64,000 nt of DNA from Steinernema hermaphroditum (GCA_030435675.1 CM059623.1:13052092-13116091); one strand, 5' to 3'. Numbered from the stretch's first letter, positions 41,918 to 52,557 are shown. The notes: a model not told the origin generated them from the sequence alone. A program made the numbers and translations.

Positions 41918-42603
41918 ATGTGTACACTACCAGTGCTATTTCTATTGGCATCTGCTGCCTACGTTGCACCTGTGCAGTTCGGCGATGGATTGGATGCCGC
42001 TGAATTTGTGAGGATGAGTATAGATGAGTGATATCAAGTATGAAACGTTCAGATATTCGGAGGCAAGCCTGTGAACGCTGGAGAAATTCCCATGCTGGCG
42101 GCGATCCTGTTCAAAGATATCGATGGGAAACCCGACAGCTGTGGAGGTTCTCTGATCTCGAAGACACACGTCCTTAGCGCCGCCCACTGTGCTCTTGAAA
42201 TGAAGTCTAACATTACTGTTATCGTTGGAGTGGTTAATATCCACAACCTCATCGGAGCGTAGTTGACATTGACATTGCCATCCTTGAAGTCGAGAACGCC
42301 GTAACACTTAATGCCAATGTTCGACTGGCGGTGCTTACCAAAAGCGACGACACATATGGGAACGGCAAGCAGGCTGTCATCGCCGGTTTTGGAACATACA
42401 AATGTAAAAGTCTACACTTCCCTATCTCACAATCTCTTCTTTAGTGGCAGGAAAGCATAGTCTTCGTAGTCCCCATTTACTTTCAAGCAATGTAACCACT
42501 CTAAAAACAGCTGCGTGCAAGTAAGTTTCAGAATGCTTATCTACACGACTCATTTTCAACTTCAGAAGCATATTGAAAAAGAAATTTAACGGGGACATAA
42601 TGT
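41918..42603 (+). pseudogene. Broken copy of the 30037 pseudoprotease
   Basis: Exon 1 (41918-42007, same leader MCTLPVLFLLASAAYVAPVQ) and the start of exon 2 (from 42053) are intact, with His in LSAAHC. A net 55-bp deletion at about 42258 removes the segment before the catalytic Asp and creates a TAG at 42260-42262. Exon 3 (about 42445-42520) and part of exon 4 remain. Homology stops near 42603, so the nucleophile exon is gone. Non-functional. Confidence 0.88.
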
Positions 42604-42899
42604 TGACAATAAGTTGATATGCGGACACTGGTCGCGCGATACAACAAACAACAACGGTGCTTATCTTTTCACTCTTTATGAATTGTCCCTCTGGACTGCA
42701 CCAAACTACAACAACGAATAAACAGTGATTCACGCTGCAGCCGACAGAATGTTCTCGAATCCGTTGACCGTAGAAATCGTGGAAAGACCAAGACCGTGGC
42801 AAGATCAAACGGCGCTTCGTAGACTTTAGACATTCAGTTTTGGCGCATCGTGGACATCGTAGGCGTGATGGAACATCCATCAGGCAGGTTAAAACAACA

Positions 42900-42985
42900 G
42901 AACATGGCACTAAATGTGCAGATATTAGTAGAAATACAATGATAAGCGATAAAAGGAACAGCGCGACCAGAGTTGTCGCGACACG
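42900..42985. repeat. Left arm of an inverted repeat flanking a 3.1-kb block
   Basis: A 21-bp stretch around 42962-42983 (CGCGACCAGAGTTGTCGCG at its core) is the exact reverse complement of 46077-46098, and weaker similarity extends about 60 bp outward (TGATAAGCGATAAAAGGAAC versus the inverse of GTTCCTTTTTATCGTTAATC). The core itself can fold (CGCGAC ... GTCGCG). Both arms abut the truncated copy B block. Confidence 0.75.
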
Positions 42986-43087
42986 CCCTGTTCGGCGGTA
43001 GCTAGGTTGTCCAGGCAGTGTGGAATGTGGACTTTTGATTTCAGAGCTTCACATATACTTGTAAGGGTTAGTTTTGTGCTCGCATAG

Positions 43088-43899
43088 TTAATATGTACTG
43101 TAAAATATATTTAAAGTGTCCACCTCTTCTTTCCACCTCTCTTCGCTTTCGACTTCACTTTCGTTCTCACTTTCTCCATCTGGTTCGGTCTCGCACCCAG
43201 GTATACAATCCGCTCCCTGGATACATTCACGCATGGTATCCATGCGACCTTCTGAACAGGCTTGCGTTGGTTGCAAAGGTGTTTTACCGCTTGATCGCCC
43301 ACTGGACTGCGCAATACCTGCATCGTCGGAAAGTGATATTCTCTGCGTAGCGTTCATTTCACCACTGGACGCACTTCCTATGTAGGGCGAATATGCGCAC
43401 ACCTTGCTTGCTTGTTGATCTTCAGGCTCGGCATTATTGCATATTGAGAAAACGTGCCGGTCCTCATTCAACATCTCTTCGAACGCACGGCTAGATTCAG
43501 GGACATCGGTTTCCAATCCGGGCTCCTGAGCGAAGTGCTCATCACATCTGCTGCTCTCATCAGCTTCTTCGTTCACAGATCCGCCTTTGTTATCAAAAAG
43601 CAATTGCACAATGCTAAAATCGCATGAAAATATGTATCATCGTCTATCACTCTTACCAATCTTCTGAAAAATGATCGCCATCCTCATTATTTTCGTCGTG
43701 AAATGCAGCAGACTTAGCAATGAAGCCAAGCAATGCACCGCACAGTCCAACTAACGATCTAACTGAGGACAATTTCCTGACTACTTCCGTCGCCACGATT
43801 TTGTATTCCTGGAGAACAGTATTAGTTCATTTTTCTCGATGTCATGTTTACCTCGGTCTCTGTTTCACCACCCTCTTTGATGATCAGCTTAGCGAACAT
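43088..43899 (-). pseudogene. Truncated duplicate of the discoidin-like gene
   Basis: Exons 43899-43852, 43808-43657 and 43613-43088 correspond to the first three exons of 31118-33750. The acceptor at 43810-43809 is a normal AG, unlike copy A. The third exon runs through the linker, diverges after an acidic run (SENESEVESEE) and stops at 43088; all discoidin domains are deleted. A short remnant of the lost part (TTCGGCGGTAGCTAGGTTG) is at 42992-43010. If translated it would give an N-terminal fragment of about 241 residues without its presumed binding domains. Confidence 0.78.
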
Positions 43900-44019
43900 T
43901 ATATCGAAAAGGTGCTCATTCAGACAATTTTTCCTTTCTAAAAGCTTTCTAGAATTATATGAAATAAACCCGGCTGCGCGCGAATTCGCGCCCTCCAGGT
44001 ACTAACAGCCAATTAGCCT

Positions 44020-44140
44020 GTAGCCCTGCGGGCGGCAAGATTGGCGCTCATGGATAGGGCTGAAGTTGGGGCCAAAAAACTGTAGCCCTGCGGGCGGCGA
44101 GAAACCATAGCCCTGCGGGCGGCAAGATTGGCGCTCATGT
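44020..44140. repeat. GC-rich hairpin repeat, three copies (copy B)
   Basis: Three TAGCCCTGCGGGCGGC words against five in copy A at 33865-34045. Confidence 0.75.
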
Positions 44141-44680
44141 AAATGGCTAAAGTGGGCGAAAAAACTGTAAAGTTTAAAGAAACTCGAACCGAAAACACTG
44201 CTGGTTACAAAATAGGCAAAAAATCACTCAAAAACAGCAAAAAAACTCAAAGCCTACCATCGCCAGAGAGATAGTGGAAGTAAAGCACTACCACTCAACT
44301 GTCTGTGTGGCTCATTGTGAACGTTCTCTGTTTGTAAGCGGGCGGTGTCGGGTTCGGTTCCCCTCGGGGTCCTTATTTTGTGTGGGTGTTTCCGCCGTGC
44401 GCACGGAAAAACACACACACACACACAGACCAACGGACCCGTCGGTTCTCCATTTATATATAGGGGATACAACATGCCCCCCAAATCTCTAAATTTCCTG
44501 AAAATCAGCAAAATTACGCTTAATCGCTCGCACAGCGTGAACGGGCCCGACTCTGAGCTTTTAGCCGTAAGATTACGTGCGGTCAAAATGTCTAAAAATG
44601 TGCAATGGGCCAAATGTCCAAAATACGAAGAGTGGGAGGCAATGAACTTCAAACAAGTCAAGTATTCGGTGTTCCTAAGA

Positions 44681-45775
44681 TTACATTGCTAGAGGCCTTA
44701 CTCCTACACCGAGTACGCTAAGCCATCCCTCAAATACAGGTACCTTTTGCATGTGACCATACGACATAAGTGCTCGGAACTTGACTGTCTGAATATCCCG
44801 GTTCGGAAGGTTCAAACGCTATGGTAGTGCCGTGAGGAATTAGTGTGAAATCGTGTTTTCCTGTGGCAGTTTTCTTGAGTATGTAAAACACGCACTCACT
44901 TACCTGCACCTCGTTGTACTCCACGTTGGACTAACACACTCACTGGCAACATCTCTCCAGCCAAATTTGTTACTTCAATACCGTACCTCCGTAAACGGCC
45001 CCGGAGAAAGCTCCAGGTTTTCCTTTGCCATCGTCCCCAGTCAAACCATATCCAGAAACTATCCGCGGCACTAACTGCTGAATCACTGCTTTCAACCACT
45101 TTTATGAAGCCTTCAGTGGTAAAAGTTACTTTGCTATGGAAATCGATGGGGTGATTCACGCAAGCAACGCTGAGTCCTGTAGAAGTGATTTAAAGCTGTT
45201 TGAGATTTTCTTACCTTCATCTTCCACGAGAATGCTTACGTAGACAGTGAATCCAAATTCGGGAACCGGAAGCCGCTTGGTTTCGTCCCGACGGACGGAA
45301 ACAAATCGCTGACCAGCGGCAATTTTTGAATCTGCGAAGATGGACAATACCAAGGAGACTATATCGTACACAAACCTGCATTTGGACTAACCAGTTCCTT
45401 TCTGATAAGCTCTCGATGCGAGCTGCATCGCACCCAGATAGACTTTTGAAATTCGTTGCGAACAGAAACTGCTGCAAGGCTGCGAAATTGCCAGTGATAA
45501 GTTCTGAGAAAATGAAGAGATGTGATTAGCGAGAGAAGAAGTGTTGCTGCGATGCCAAGTTCTCCGTAGTAATCGTAAATAATGTCTGGCAAATCGGGAA
45601 AAAAGGTCAACAATAATTGCAGTGACATGTGCTCTCCGCAATACTTCTTTCCTAAAGAAAGCAGGGAAGTGGACAAAATCAATACCTTGGCTCTTATCAT
45701 ATACGCAGCACTGCTGATAAAGAACTCTGTTGCAACCACTAACAAGGAGAGGTCCAGTGTCCCACGCGGATTCGG
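44681..45775 (-). CDS. Unidentified multi-exon protein, second copy, 5' end unresolved
   Basis: Counterpart of 34581-35687. The first recognised exon is 45775-45376 (400 nt as in copy A); downstream acceptors and donors are all conserved (for example TTCTACAG before the exon beginning near 45170, and CACCTGCAC donors). The stop is at 44681-44683. Differences are mainly substitutions (GTHLIRANV versus AAYMIRAKV; WARWQRK versus WGRWQRK), plus a diverged intron near 45180. Conservation of the reading frame between copies supports a protein-coding gene. Two hydrophobic segments followed by a beta-rich region; family unknown. Confidence 0.62.
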
Positions 45776-46076
45776 CTGAAATTTGGCGGGAAGATAGACA
45801 TGGCAGAGTGTAGCAAAGCCTGATAGGGTTCATCGGTGAATGGCGTGTTTAAGCTGTATATTGCATAGTTGATTATGCCCTCTGCAATTGTAAGATCTCC
45901 TAGCGCGATATCCCTGATGTCACAAAAGAGTGTGATGATTTTGTCAGTTGTCTTTTCTTGCCATTTATTTGAGGTTTTGCGAGGCCATTCACCGATGAAA
46001 CCCATCAGGTTTTGCTGCACTCTGGTATGCCAACCCAAATTTCAGCCGAATCAGCGTGGGTCAGTTTGTGAACTAC

Positions 46077-47050
46077 TGTCGCGACAACTCTGGTCGCGAT
46101 GTTCCTTTTTATCGTTAATCACTATGTTCTTACTAATGTATGCACATTTCGTGCCTTTTTCTGTGATAGTTAAAGGGAACTGCCAAGCTCCACGAAATTG
46201 CAAATTGGACGGCAATTACGAACACTTTCTTTTCAACGATGAGTACGGCTACCAATGCTTCGAAACGGGCAACGTAAACAATACATTTACATACATTTAC
46301 TCTTGAATCAATGACATTCGTCGTGTAAGTTATCTCATGATGCTCAAAGGGGAACCGTATATCACCGTAGTAGCTGCTGATCTTCTTTTTTCGGCGCAGA
46401 GAGCGACGTCCGAATTGAAGACAGCTATCCCATCAATGTGCGCGGGCTTCGAAGCGACAAAGAGGCTGTATCCAGAAGATGCGCGGTGATGGAGCATAAC
46501 AGGCGACGTGGAATCCCGGCTTCGGTGCGGTTGACGGAGCAGACTTCGGAGTTGGGGCGATTCTTCGCCTTGAGTGGACGACGCAGGTGGTCGGGTGATG
46601 CTGACGGTCTTCTTGGCGAGATATAATTCGGCTTACGTTCCACGCCAGTCACGGCGGATTGGAACGGGGCGATCATTGTGCCAACAACGACGGCCGAGAA
46701 CAACCGCTTACTCAACTATTCCGAGCGAACTCAGACAGCCTCAGAGAGAGAGCGAGTGGGCGACCCGACCGATCACTGGGAACACAAATGAAAGACCCAC
46801 GTAAACAATATAACTGTAAAACTAGGAAGGATTTATATGTTGGAATCACTGCAGTTTCTTCTCTGGGATTTCGACTCATCGACACCCAAATATTATTACT
46901 ACATCGAGATGTCGGTTGATGGAGAGAAATGGGACATGGTCATAGATAAAAGAGAAGATATGTGCACGTACGCTTATTTAAAAGCATTGCAATAATGACT
47001 GATATTATTGCAGATCGTGGCAAAACCTTTTGTTCAAGAAGAGCCCCAAG
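46077..47050 (+). pseudogene. Discoidin-like gene fragment split by a repeat insertion
   Basis: The + strand begins with a hydrophobic leader-like stretch (SFLSLITMFLLMYAHFVPFS), then VIVKGNCQAPRNCKLDGNYE and CFETGNVNN up to 46283, matching domain 3 of the 31118 gene (ITKGNCQGLKNCML). It resumes at about 46811 with ITVKLGRIYMLESLQFLLW, YYYIEMSVDGEKWDMVIDKR, then an intron and a second half-domain start (SWQNLLFKKSP, from about 47012) that is soon lost. Between the two halves lies a 515-bp insertion with stops. Not functional as a discoidin protein. Confidence 0.8.
46284..46798 (+). mobile_element. R1-family element inserted in the discoidin-like gene, 12-bp target duplication
   Basis: The sequence ACGTAAACAATA occurs at 46272-46283 and again at 46799-46810, exactly where the interrupted coding sequence resumes, so it is a 12-bp target site duplication. 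The insert contains the R1 signature (GGTCGGGTGATGCTGACGG, TCTTCTTGGCGAG, GGAACGGGGCGATCATTG) and ends GGAACACAAATGAAAGACCC, the same terminal word as the copies at 36.39 and 56.0 kb. It has no recognisable coding frame. Variable-length duplication of about 12 bp fits LINE-mobilised elements better than typical DNA transposons, but the class is uncertain. Confidence 0.75.
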
Positions 47051-47254
47051 ACGGCTACGCTGCGACATCTATGTTATTTGTACTTAAATGACGCCTTGAG
47101 CGGCGTAATCCGTTGATTCAAGAGTATAAACTCGGTAAACTCCCAATGTGAAAGATTTCAACGATGCTATCCCGTTGGTCTGACCCTTTCGTTCTTTGTT
47201 CAGCACTCAACAGTCAGAAGCATTTCGCCTTGTATGTCACAAAATTGCAGACAA

Positions 47255-47715
47255 AAATATTGTGTTTCTCGCTGGCTTCGTCCCTGGCATGGCGTTGATG
47301 TTCAAGTGCTTGGTGGTGGCGCGCTTCACGTGAAACGTGGAGATCGTCGAAAATTCGAAGAAATTCCTTTTCGGGACGCTTGCGACATCGGGACGTCTTT
47401 GGAGCTCATATTTGGTTCGGAGAGAAGAGTTCCTCAAAAGCCATTCAGGAGCAAACGGTTTTGGAGTCTGCCTTTGCCAACATTATCCACAGTCCATGGA
47501 CCAATTGGAAAAGTGTCGAATTTTTTCGCTCGTCTCTCGGGGATCACGTTTGTAATGGAAAATGTCGCACGGAACAGGATCACAGGATCCATTAACAGGA
47601 TCACCGACTTTATGTGCGGTCTTGATCAACCTCTCAGTCGTGTCGCGGTGGCGAGCGGTCGGTCCCTCGGGTCGCACTCTGAGTGTCTGGTTGGTCAGAT
47701 GGCGTAAAGTCGTAA
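47255..47715. repeat. Dispersed repeat family R2, rearranged copy
   Basis: Inverted part (TCGTCCCTGGCATGGCGTTGA, about 47278) and forward part (GTGTCGCGGTGGCGAGCGGTC ... CTGAGTGTCTGGTTGGTCAG, about 47640-47700) match opposite ends of the 7.06-7.55 kb copy. The middle is unrelated. Confidence 0.6.
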
Positions 47716-47719
47716 AGTC

Positions 47720-48470
47720 TTGATCAACCTATTCGAACATTTATATATGCTTAACTTTCCAACGGAAACGTAAAACAAAAGTGGGTCAACCGTAATGCGC
47801 TGCTTATCGAGGAAAATATTCTCATGTCCAAACTTCATACTACACTTACCCGGCGCCATATTCACAAAAGCCGATGTCGTATTAAACCCAGAGTTACTCT
47901 TGTATGTGTGTGTCAATAAAAGAAGACTGTTAACGGTTCGAATTGGCTCCTCGTCGCACTTCCACAAAATTGACACAAGCCACAATGTCACATTTTATCG
48001 ATAGAAACACTGATAAGAAGTACTGTTAAATAAATTTTGATAAGGTTATGTTTTGATGGATAAAGTGTTTTTAAATCTATTGAGTTGGGGCATTGAAAAT
48101 GAGACACTTTTTTAAATATTCAAACGGGAATCTTTCAGGTACCATTGCTGAATTATGACTTTTTCAACATTTGGTGACTATTTCTATAAACTCGAACTGA
48201 TATTCTCGTTCTTTGTGTCTTGTCGCAAACATAACACACATAAAAACCGGTTTATTCATTCTTCTTTACACACTATTGGGCGCGCAATACTCTCGATCGC
48301 TCTTTTAATTGATCTTGGAAGTGCAAAATGTTTCTGACCAAAGTATATTCTTCACTGGCGCACGACGTACGACGAACTTCTCTCCTAAAGCCGAATGTAC
48401 GCATTGAAAAAATTTGCCATTGGCGAGCGGCCGCTCTTTCAATGGGTCTGACGACAAACCCTTTGGAAGT
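47720..48470. other. Intergenic, nothing recognised
   Basis: No gene seen. A segment near 48080-48200 resembles part of repeat R3. Confidence 0.4.
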
Positions 48471-48479
48471 TCTGAGTGT

Positions 48480-48680
48480 TACGGCGGCTTCCAGAGGGAA
48501 TTGGGGCACCTGGAAGCCGTAGTCCCACCACCGCTGACAACAAGACGTACGACGCTAGGAATCCAGCTGCGTGAGATGTCATCCTGAAAGTCACCTCTGA
48601 GTGAAGACGCTTTGAGGACCAGCGAACACCCAACTCCCGGACCACGGACTCATCTCGTCGATGCAGATGTGAACTCTGAA
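48480..48680 (+). repeat. Dispersed repeat family R2, partial copy
   Basis: GGCTTCCAGAGGGAATTGGGG, GGAAGCCGTAGTCCCACCACC and CACCCAACTCCCGGACCACGG match the central part of R2. Confidence 0.7.
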
Positions 48681-48714
48681 CTCTTCAGTAAGTGGTGGTC
48701 GGACTCTATCCACT

Positions 48715-49560
48715 AAAAGATGATGTAAAAGAAATCGCATGTCCGGTTACCCGGAAGTGAGTAGTTTTGTTTACACAAACGGCAAAAGTGCTGAGACCAA
48801 AAAAGCTAACATGCACTTTACATTGACACACTTCTCGTGAGGTCCATCTTGTCCTTCTTATCGGTAATCGCTTCCGTGTGATATCTTTCACGAATAAGTG
48901 GATGGAGGCTTCTTTTGGAGACATGGATACGTTATCCTAGAACCATACACCAAATAAACCACAAGCTGCTTTTTATGCTCACGGAGCTACAGCTAAAAGA
49001 GCAATTCCGAAACAAGATCGAAAATACTGCATAACTTTTGACGGGCCTATGTATAACAACATAGATTCTTAGTTGAGAAACAGGTTGCTCTTCTATGTTT
49101 TGGATCAATTTTGGCGACTTACACCGTACAAGACGTTGTGCACATAGAGCTATACGAAAGATCTCACCGTAGTCGTTCTTTATTATCTGGCTTCGGCAGT
49201 TTAGTGCAAAGCGGAAGCGGCAACACACGTAGAGCATGTGATTGCAACTTTTTTTGGATGCGCTGATGTTAAGTTACGTATGAATCCATTATGGAGAGGA
49301 CACTCTTACTCCTTCCATATATGACATTTATAAAAGCCATTACGGACCTTCTCCCATGGTGATTTAATCCGGCGTGAGCCTCTTCAATTAACTTTCCCAC
49401 ATGCAGTGTCTTACAGTCGTATTCTTTGACCTTTCGCGGTGTAATAGAGTTTCCCATTTGATCAAACCAAATCATTAAGGTCATTGTTCGAGCATTTCCC
49501 AAATCATTAGGGTCATTGTTGAGTCATTAGGGCATTTTTTTTTGTTCGAATCCGAATTTA
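48715..49560 (-). repeat. Inverted duplicate of the 22.1-22.4 kb flank
   Basis: TACATTGACACACTTCTCGTGA (about 48820), GTTTCCCATTTGATCAAACC and CATTAAGGTCATTGTTCGAGC (about 49450-49490) are inverse matches to 22390-22075. Together with the gene at 49697 they show that 20.9-22.4 kb was copied in inverted orientation. The segment 48925-49280 between the matching blocks is unmatched. Confidence 0.68.
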
Positions 49561-49572
49561 CAAGGACACCTT

Positions 49573-49661
49573 TGATAATGAAGGGCGACTTTTAACTTCC
49601 GGGAGGGAAGAGAAAAACAAAAGTGCAAAGGGCAAAAAACTATGACCTTTCGAGTATAAAA
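49573..49661 (+). promoter_or_regulatory. GATA site and TATA box of the 49697 gene
   Basis: TGATAA at 49573-49578, AAAACAAAAGTGCAAAGG near 49616, and TATAAAA at 49655-49661, 36 bp before the ATG. All are conserved with the inverted paralogue at 20915-21885. Confidence 0.52.
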
Positions 49662-49696
49662 GTGTTCGAATCTGTAGGATAAATCCATCACCAGCA

Positions 49697-50664
49697 ATGG
49701 GTATTCTTCCCCTTCTCTTCCTTCTCGTCGCCTCTTCGGTCGCCGTTCCCCTCGAGGAGCAGGACGACTTGCACCACTCAGAGTACACTCGCCGTTCTCG
49801 TTCTACTGAAAACCCAGTTGAAGCAGAATTTGTGAGTATTCCCTCCAAAGAGTATTTCAAAGGCTTTCTTACTTCCTAGATTTCTGGAGGACAAGCTGCA
49901 AGGCCGGGAGACGTTCCCAATCATGCTCTCTTCTTGTTCATCAACAGCGAGGGCCAGCCCGAGTCGTGTGGAGGCTCTCTGATTTCGAAGAAGCATGTTC
50001 TCACTGCTGCTCATTGCGCCGTCAAAGCGAAGCAACACGTTCAGGTCCTGGTTGGATCGGTGAACAGCCAGATTGTCGAAAATGGTCAGCGCATAAAAGT
50101 CAAGGAAATCATCGACCACCCTTATTACGATGAGGACACGCTCAATAATGACATCGCCATCGTCGAGCTTGAAAAGGAGGTGGTCATGAAGCCGAAGGAT
50201 CGTAGTGTTGGAATCGTCCAGCTGGCTCGTGACACCTCTAGTGTGACCAACGGAGCCAGCGTCGTCGTATCTGGATTTGGACGCACTCCGAATCTGAAAA
50301 CCGCTCAACTGTTTTTGACGCCCACCGATGAATGCAGGTAGCGACGAGTTTTCTCATTCCACTTCTTATGATTGTCTACAGCAAAGCGTACAACAAGACT
50401 TTCGCAACCAACCAGGAGTGTGCCAAAGGAAACAAGGGAGGAGTTGAAGATGTAAGCTTCCACGACGATCACTTTCAGACTAAATCGTGTATTTAGGGCG
50501 ATGATGGTGGACCTCTTTTTGTCGTCCGCGCTGGTGGACTAATCCAGATTGGCGTCGCCTCTTATCCTCCTCCGAAGGGACAAAACAACTTTGTCTTTAC
50601 CAGAATCGACCGCTACTGCAATTGGATCCAAGTGGTTACCGATGGTATCGCCGAGTGCAAGTAA
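49697..50664 (+). CDS. Secreted S1 pseudoprotease, nucleophile Ser replaced by Asp
   Basis: Four exons (49697-49831, 49880-50337, 50382-50451, 50497-50664) give 276 residues, an inverted duplicate of 20915-21885. The signal peptide is MGILPLLFLLVASSVAVPLE, with a pro-region HHSEYTRRSRSTENP. Mature sequence begins ISGGQ after Phe. His90 and Asp136 are present; the nucleophile codon 50503-50505 is GAT, Asp224 (GDDGGP). Unlike its sister it retains both C-terminal cysteines (RYCNWI, AECK), so it represents the ancestral disulfide state. The segment before the nucleophile (KGNKGGVED) lacks the usual Cys191. AATAAA lies about 90 bp after the stop. Confidence 0.92.
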
Positions 50665-50769
50665 TGCAAGGTGGACGTCACTTATTAACCGATGTTTTCT
50701 TAATTTTCCTAAATTTGTGTAAACAACTCTGAATTTGTGAAACTTTCTAAACAATAAATAATGCAAGCA

Positions 50770-51540
50770 CTCATGCTTAGAGAGGTGCATCGTATAGGAA
50801 TGTCAGACGGACCACAGCGGTTGTCTTCATTGTTTATTTTGTACAGTTCACTATAACTCACAGCTCACTCTGATTTCCGATTTATATTCGCGAATCAACG
50901 GCCTTGCGGCACATTTATCTAACAACGTCACACCGCTAGTTTTCTACTTTTCTTCGGAGGACCAGTTGAATCCGAATAGAATGGAGTGGACCTGCAATCG
51001 CAAAAGCTGAATCCTGTCGGTGCGCGACGGTGGAGCACAGCGAACGGCTCAGCTGCGACGCAGACCTCGTGCAGCAGTTTTTGGCAAATTGGCAGCGGTA
51101 GCGCGGATGGAGCCAGACAGCGGCGACGGCTCTGCAAGCTTGACTTACTATTCACCATAGTTCTCAACCGGCGCATAGATGAGCCCTTAACTATTCCCAC
51201 ACTATTGCAGCTAAAAGGAAGTAGTGTTGTGTCTCTTCGTTCACAGCATTTCTCTGTGGATGGATCTAAGAGAAATGTTTTGAGTGAAGAAATTAAATAT
51301 ACTCATTGTCGGAACTGTGGGGGGAATCGAAATAGCACCCAATAAAACACCAAAGCAGACCATTCGGAAATACAGTGTAGGATCACGTAAAGTTTAGTAC
51401 AAAGGGAATGTCTCAAGAGAAAAGCTACGACAAGAAAGTATCGTATTTGACAAAAATTTAGCTACAATTGACCAATTGAAAATTGATACAATTGACCAAT
51501 TAGTAACAAAATTCCGTCATATTTAGCTTCCAAATTATGT
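50770..51540. other. Intergenic, nothing recognised
   Basis: A GC-rich stretch at about 50940-51140 resembles the composition of the dispersed repeats, but I could not match it to R1 or R2. No gene seen. Confidence 0.4.
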
Positions 51541-51546
51541 TGCAGG

Positions 51547-52557
51547 TCAGGACGATGCGACACTGGCAACGTTGACTTTCCATCCTCTCAATCGAAAAAT
51601 ACTCCTCAGCTCGCGGTTGTATAAAGTGCTCCGGAAGTAGTAAATAAAAAACGGAGCCACCATAGTGATGTTCCATAAGATGATAACTGTATTTTGAACG
51701 GCCACAGAGAAAAGATGGCTGAAACGTGCAAAATAAGTATCTGGTCTTGAACTGTTTAACTTTACCAAGGATGAAAAAGCGATACGGCGAGTGTAAAGAC
51801 TATAGGCAACAGCCACGCCGAGATATGAAGCAAAATCATTAGGTTAAGGGATCGATTTATTTTGATGTATTCCGGAACTGCCACTGAAATATATTGTTTT
51901 TCCATTGGATCAAAGAGTAACGTACCCTTAGTAAGTCTAGTCAAAGCGACATACGTTACCACAACAGCTGCGTTGATGGTCGTATTTCCAACAGCCCAAA
52001 CAGTGATATTGGAAGAAGCTAGAACGTCTACGATGGTACAAAAGATCGTGTCGTTGTTCAATGCAGTGTAGCGATAAACTGCGAAAGCAGATGAGAAAGT
52101 AAGGCAAGACAGCAGAATGCCGGTTACATATTTCCAGCCCTTCATGCACTGATATTTGAGGGGGTATTTGGTTGCGGCGAATCTGTCGACTGCTATGAAC
52201 AGCATCAGGAGTGTAGAGAAGTCCATGGCCAGCATACTGACTAACTGAATGAAGTAGCATTGGTGTACTGTGGTCATGTTCTCATTGAAGGAGTTGTAGA
52301 TGAGTGTAACGGAATGCCATTGTCTGATGATATCTGAGAGTGCTTGAGCCGCAATGAGAACGTTGCATGATGATTGTAGGGACTTGGATCTGAAATTTAT
52401 GTTATTTGTTTGCTCAATTTTATGCCCACCTAATGGTAACCAAGATAATGAGTCCATTTCCAACACTTGCAACGGCACCTTCGAACAGTAGTATCAGTGA
52501 ATCAACTCTTACTACGAGAAAAAATGTCGAAAGGGTCATGTTGTTGGTGAGTGACAT
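51547..52557 (-). CDS. Srsx-like seven-transmembrane chemoreceptor
   Basis: Four exons (52557-52430, 52389-51926, 51883-51766, 51718-51547) give 293 residues. Visible are TM1 (LLFEGAVASVGNGLIILVTI, with the GN motif), TM2 (LIAAQALSDIIRQ), a loop Cys before TM3 (HQCYFIQLVSMLAMDFSTLL), the DRF motif at the end of TM3 (MLFIAVDRFAATKYPLKY), TM4 to TM6 (INRSLNLMILLHISAWLLPI), and TM7 (IILWNITMVAPFFIYYFRS). This is the nematode srsx-type rhodopsin-like pattern; I place it there by motif, not by a search. The intron at 51925-51884 is easily missed because it reads through in frame. Likely an odorant or pheromone receptor at the cell membrane. Paralogous to 57022-58038. Confidence 0.87.

Larger units (their letters stand above)
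37590..46072. repeat. Segmental duplication, copy B (about 8.5 kb)
   Basis: Direct copy of 25320-35972. Compared with copy A it lacks about 2.2 kb spanning the end of the second pseudoprotease and all three discoidin domains (42603-43110 replaces A 30800-33100), has a 55-bp net deletion in the pseudoprotease, and has a shorter 38.9-40.0 kb interval. Confidence 0.9.

Noticed and set aside
46438..46919. Arg-rich ORFs in the 46.4-46.9 kb region
   Set aside because: They are read-through of the R1 element and its junction with the discoidin fragment.
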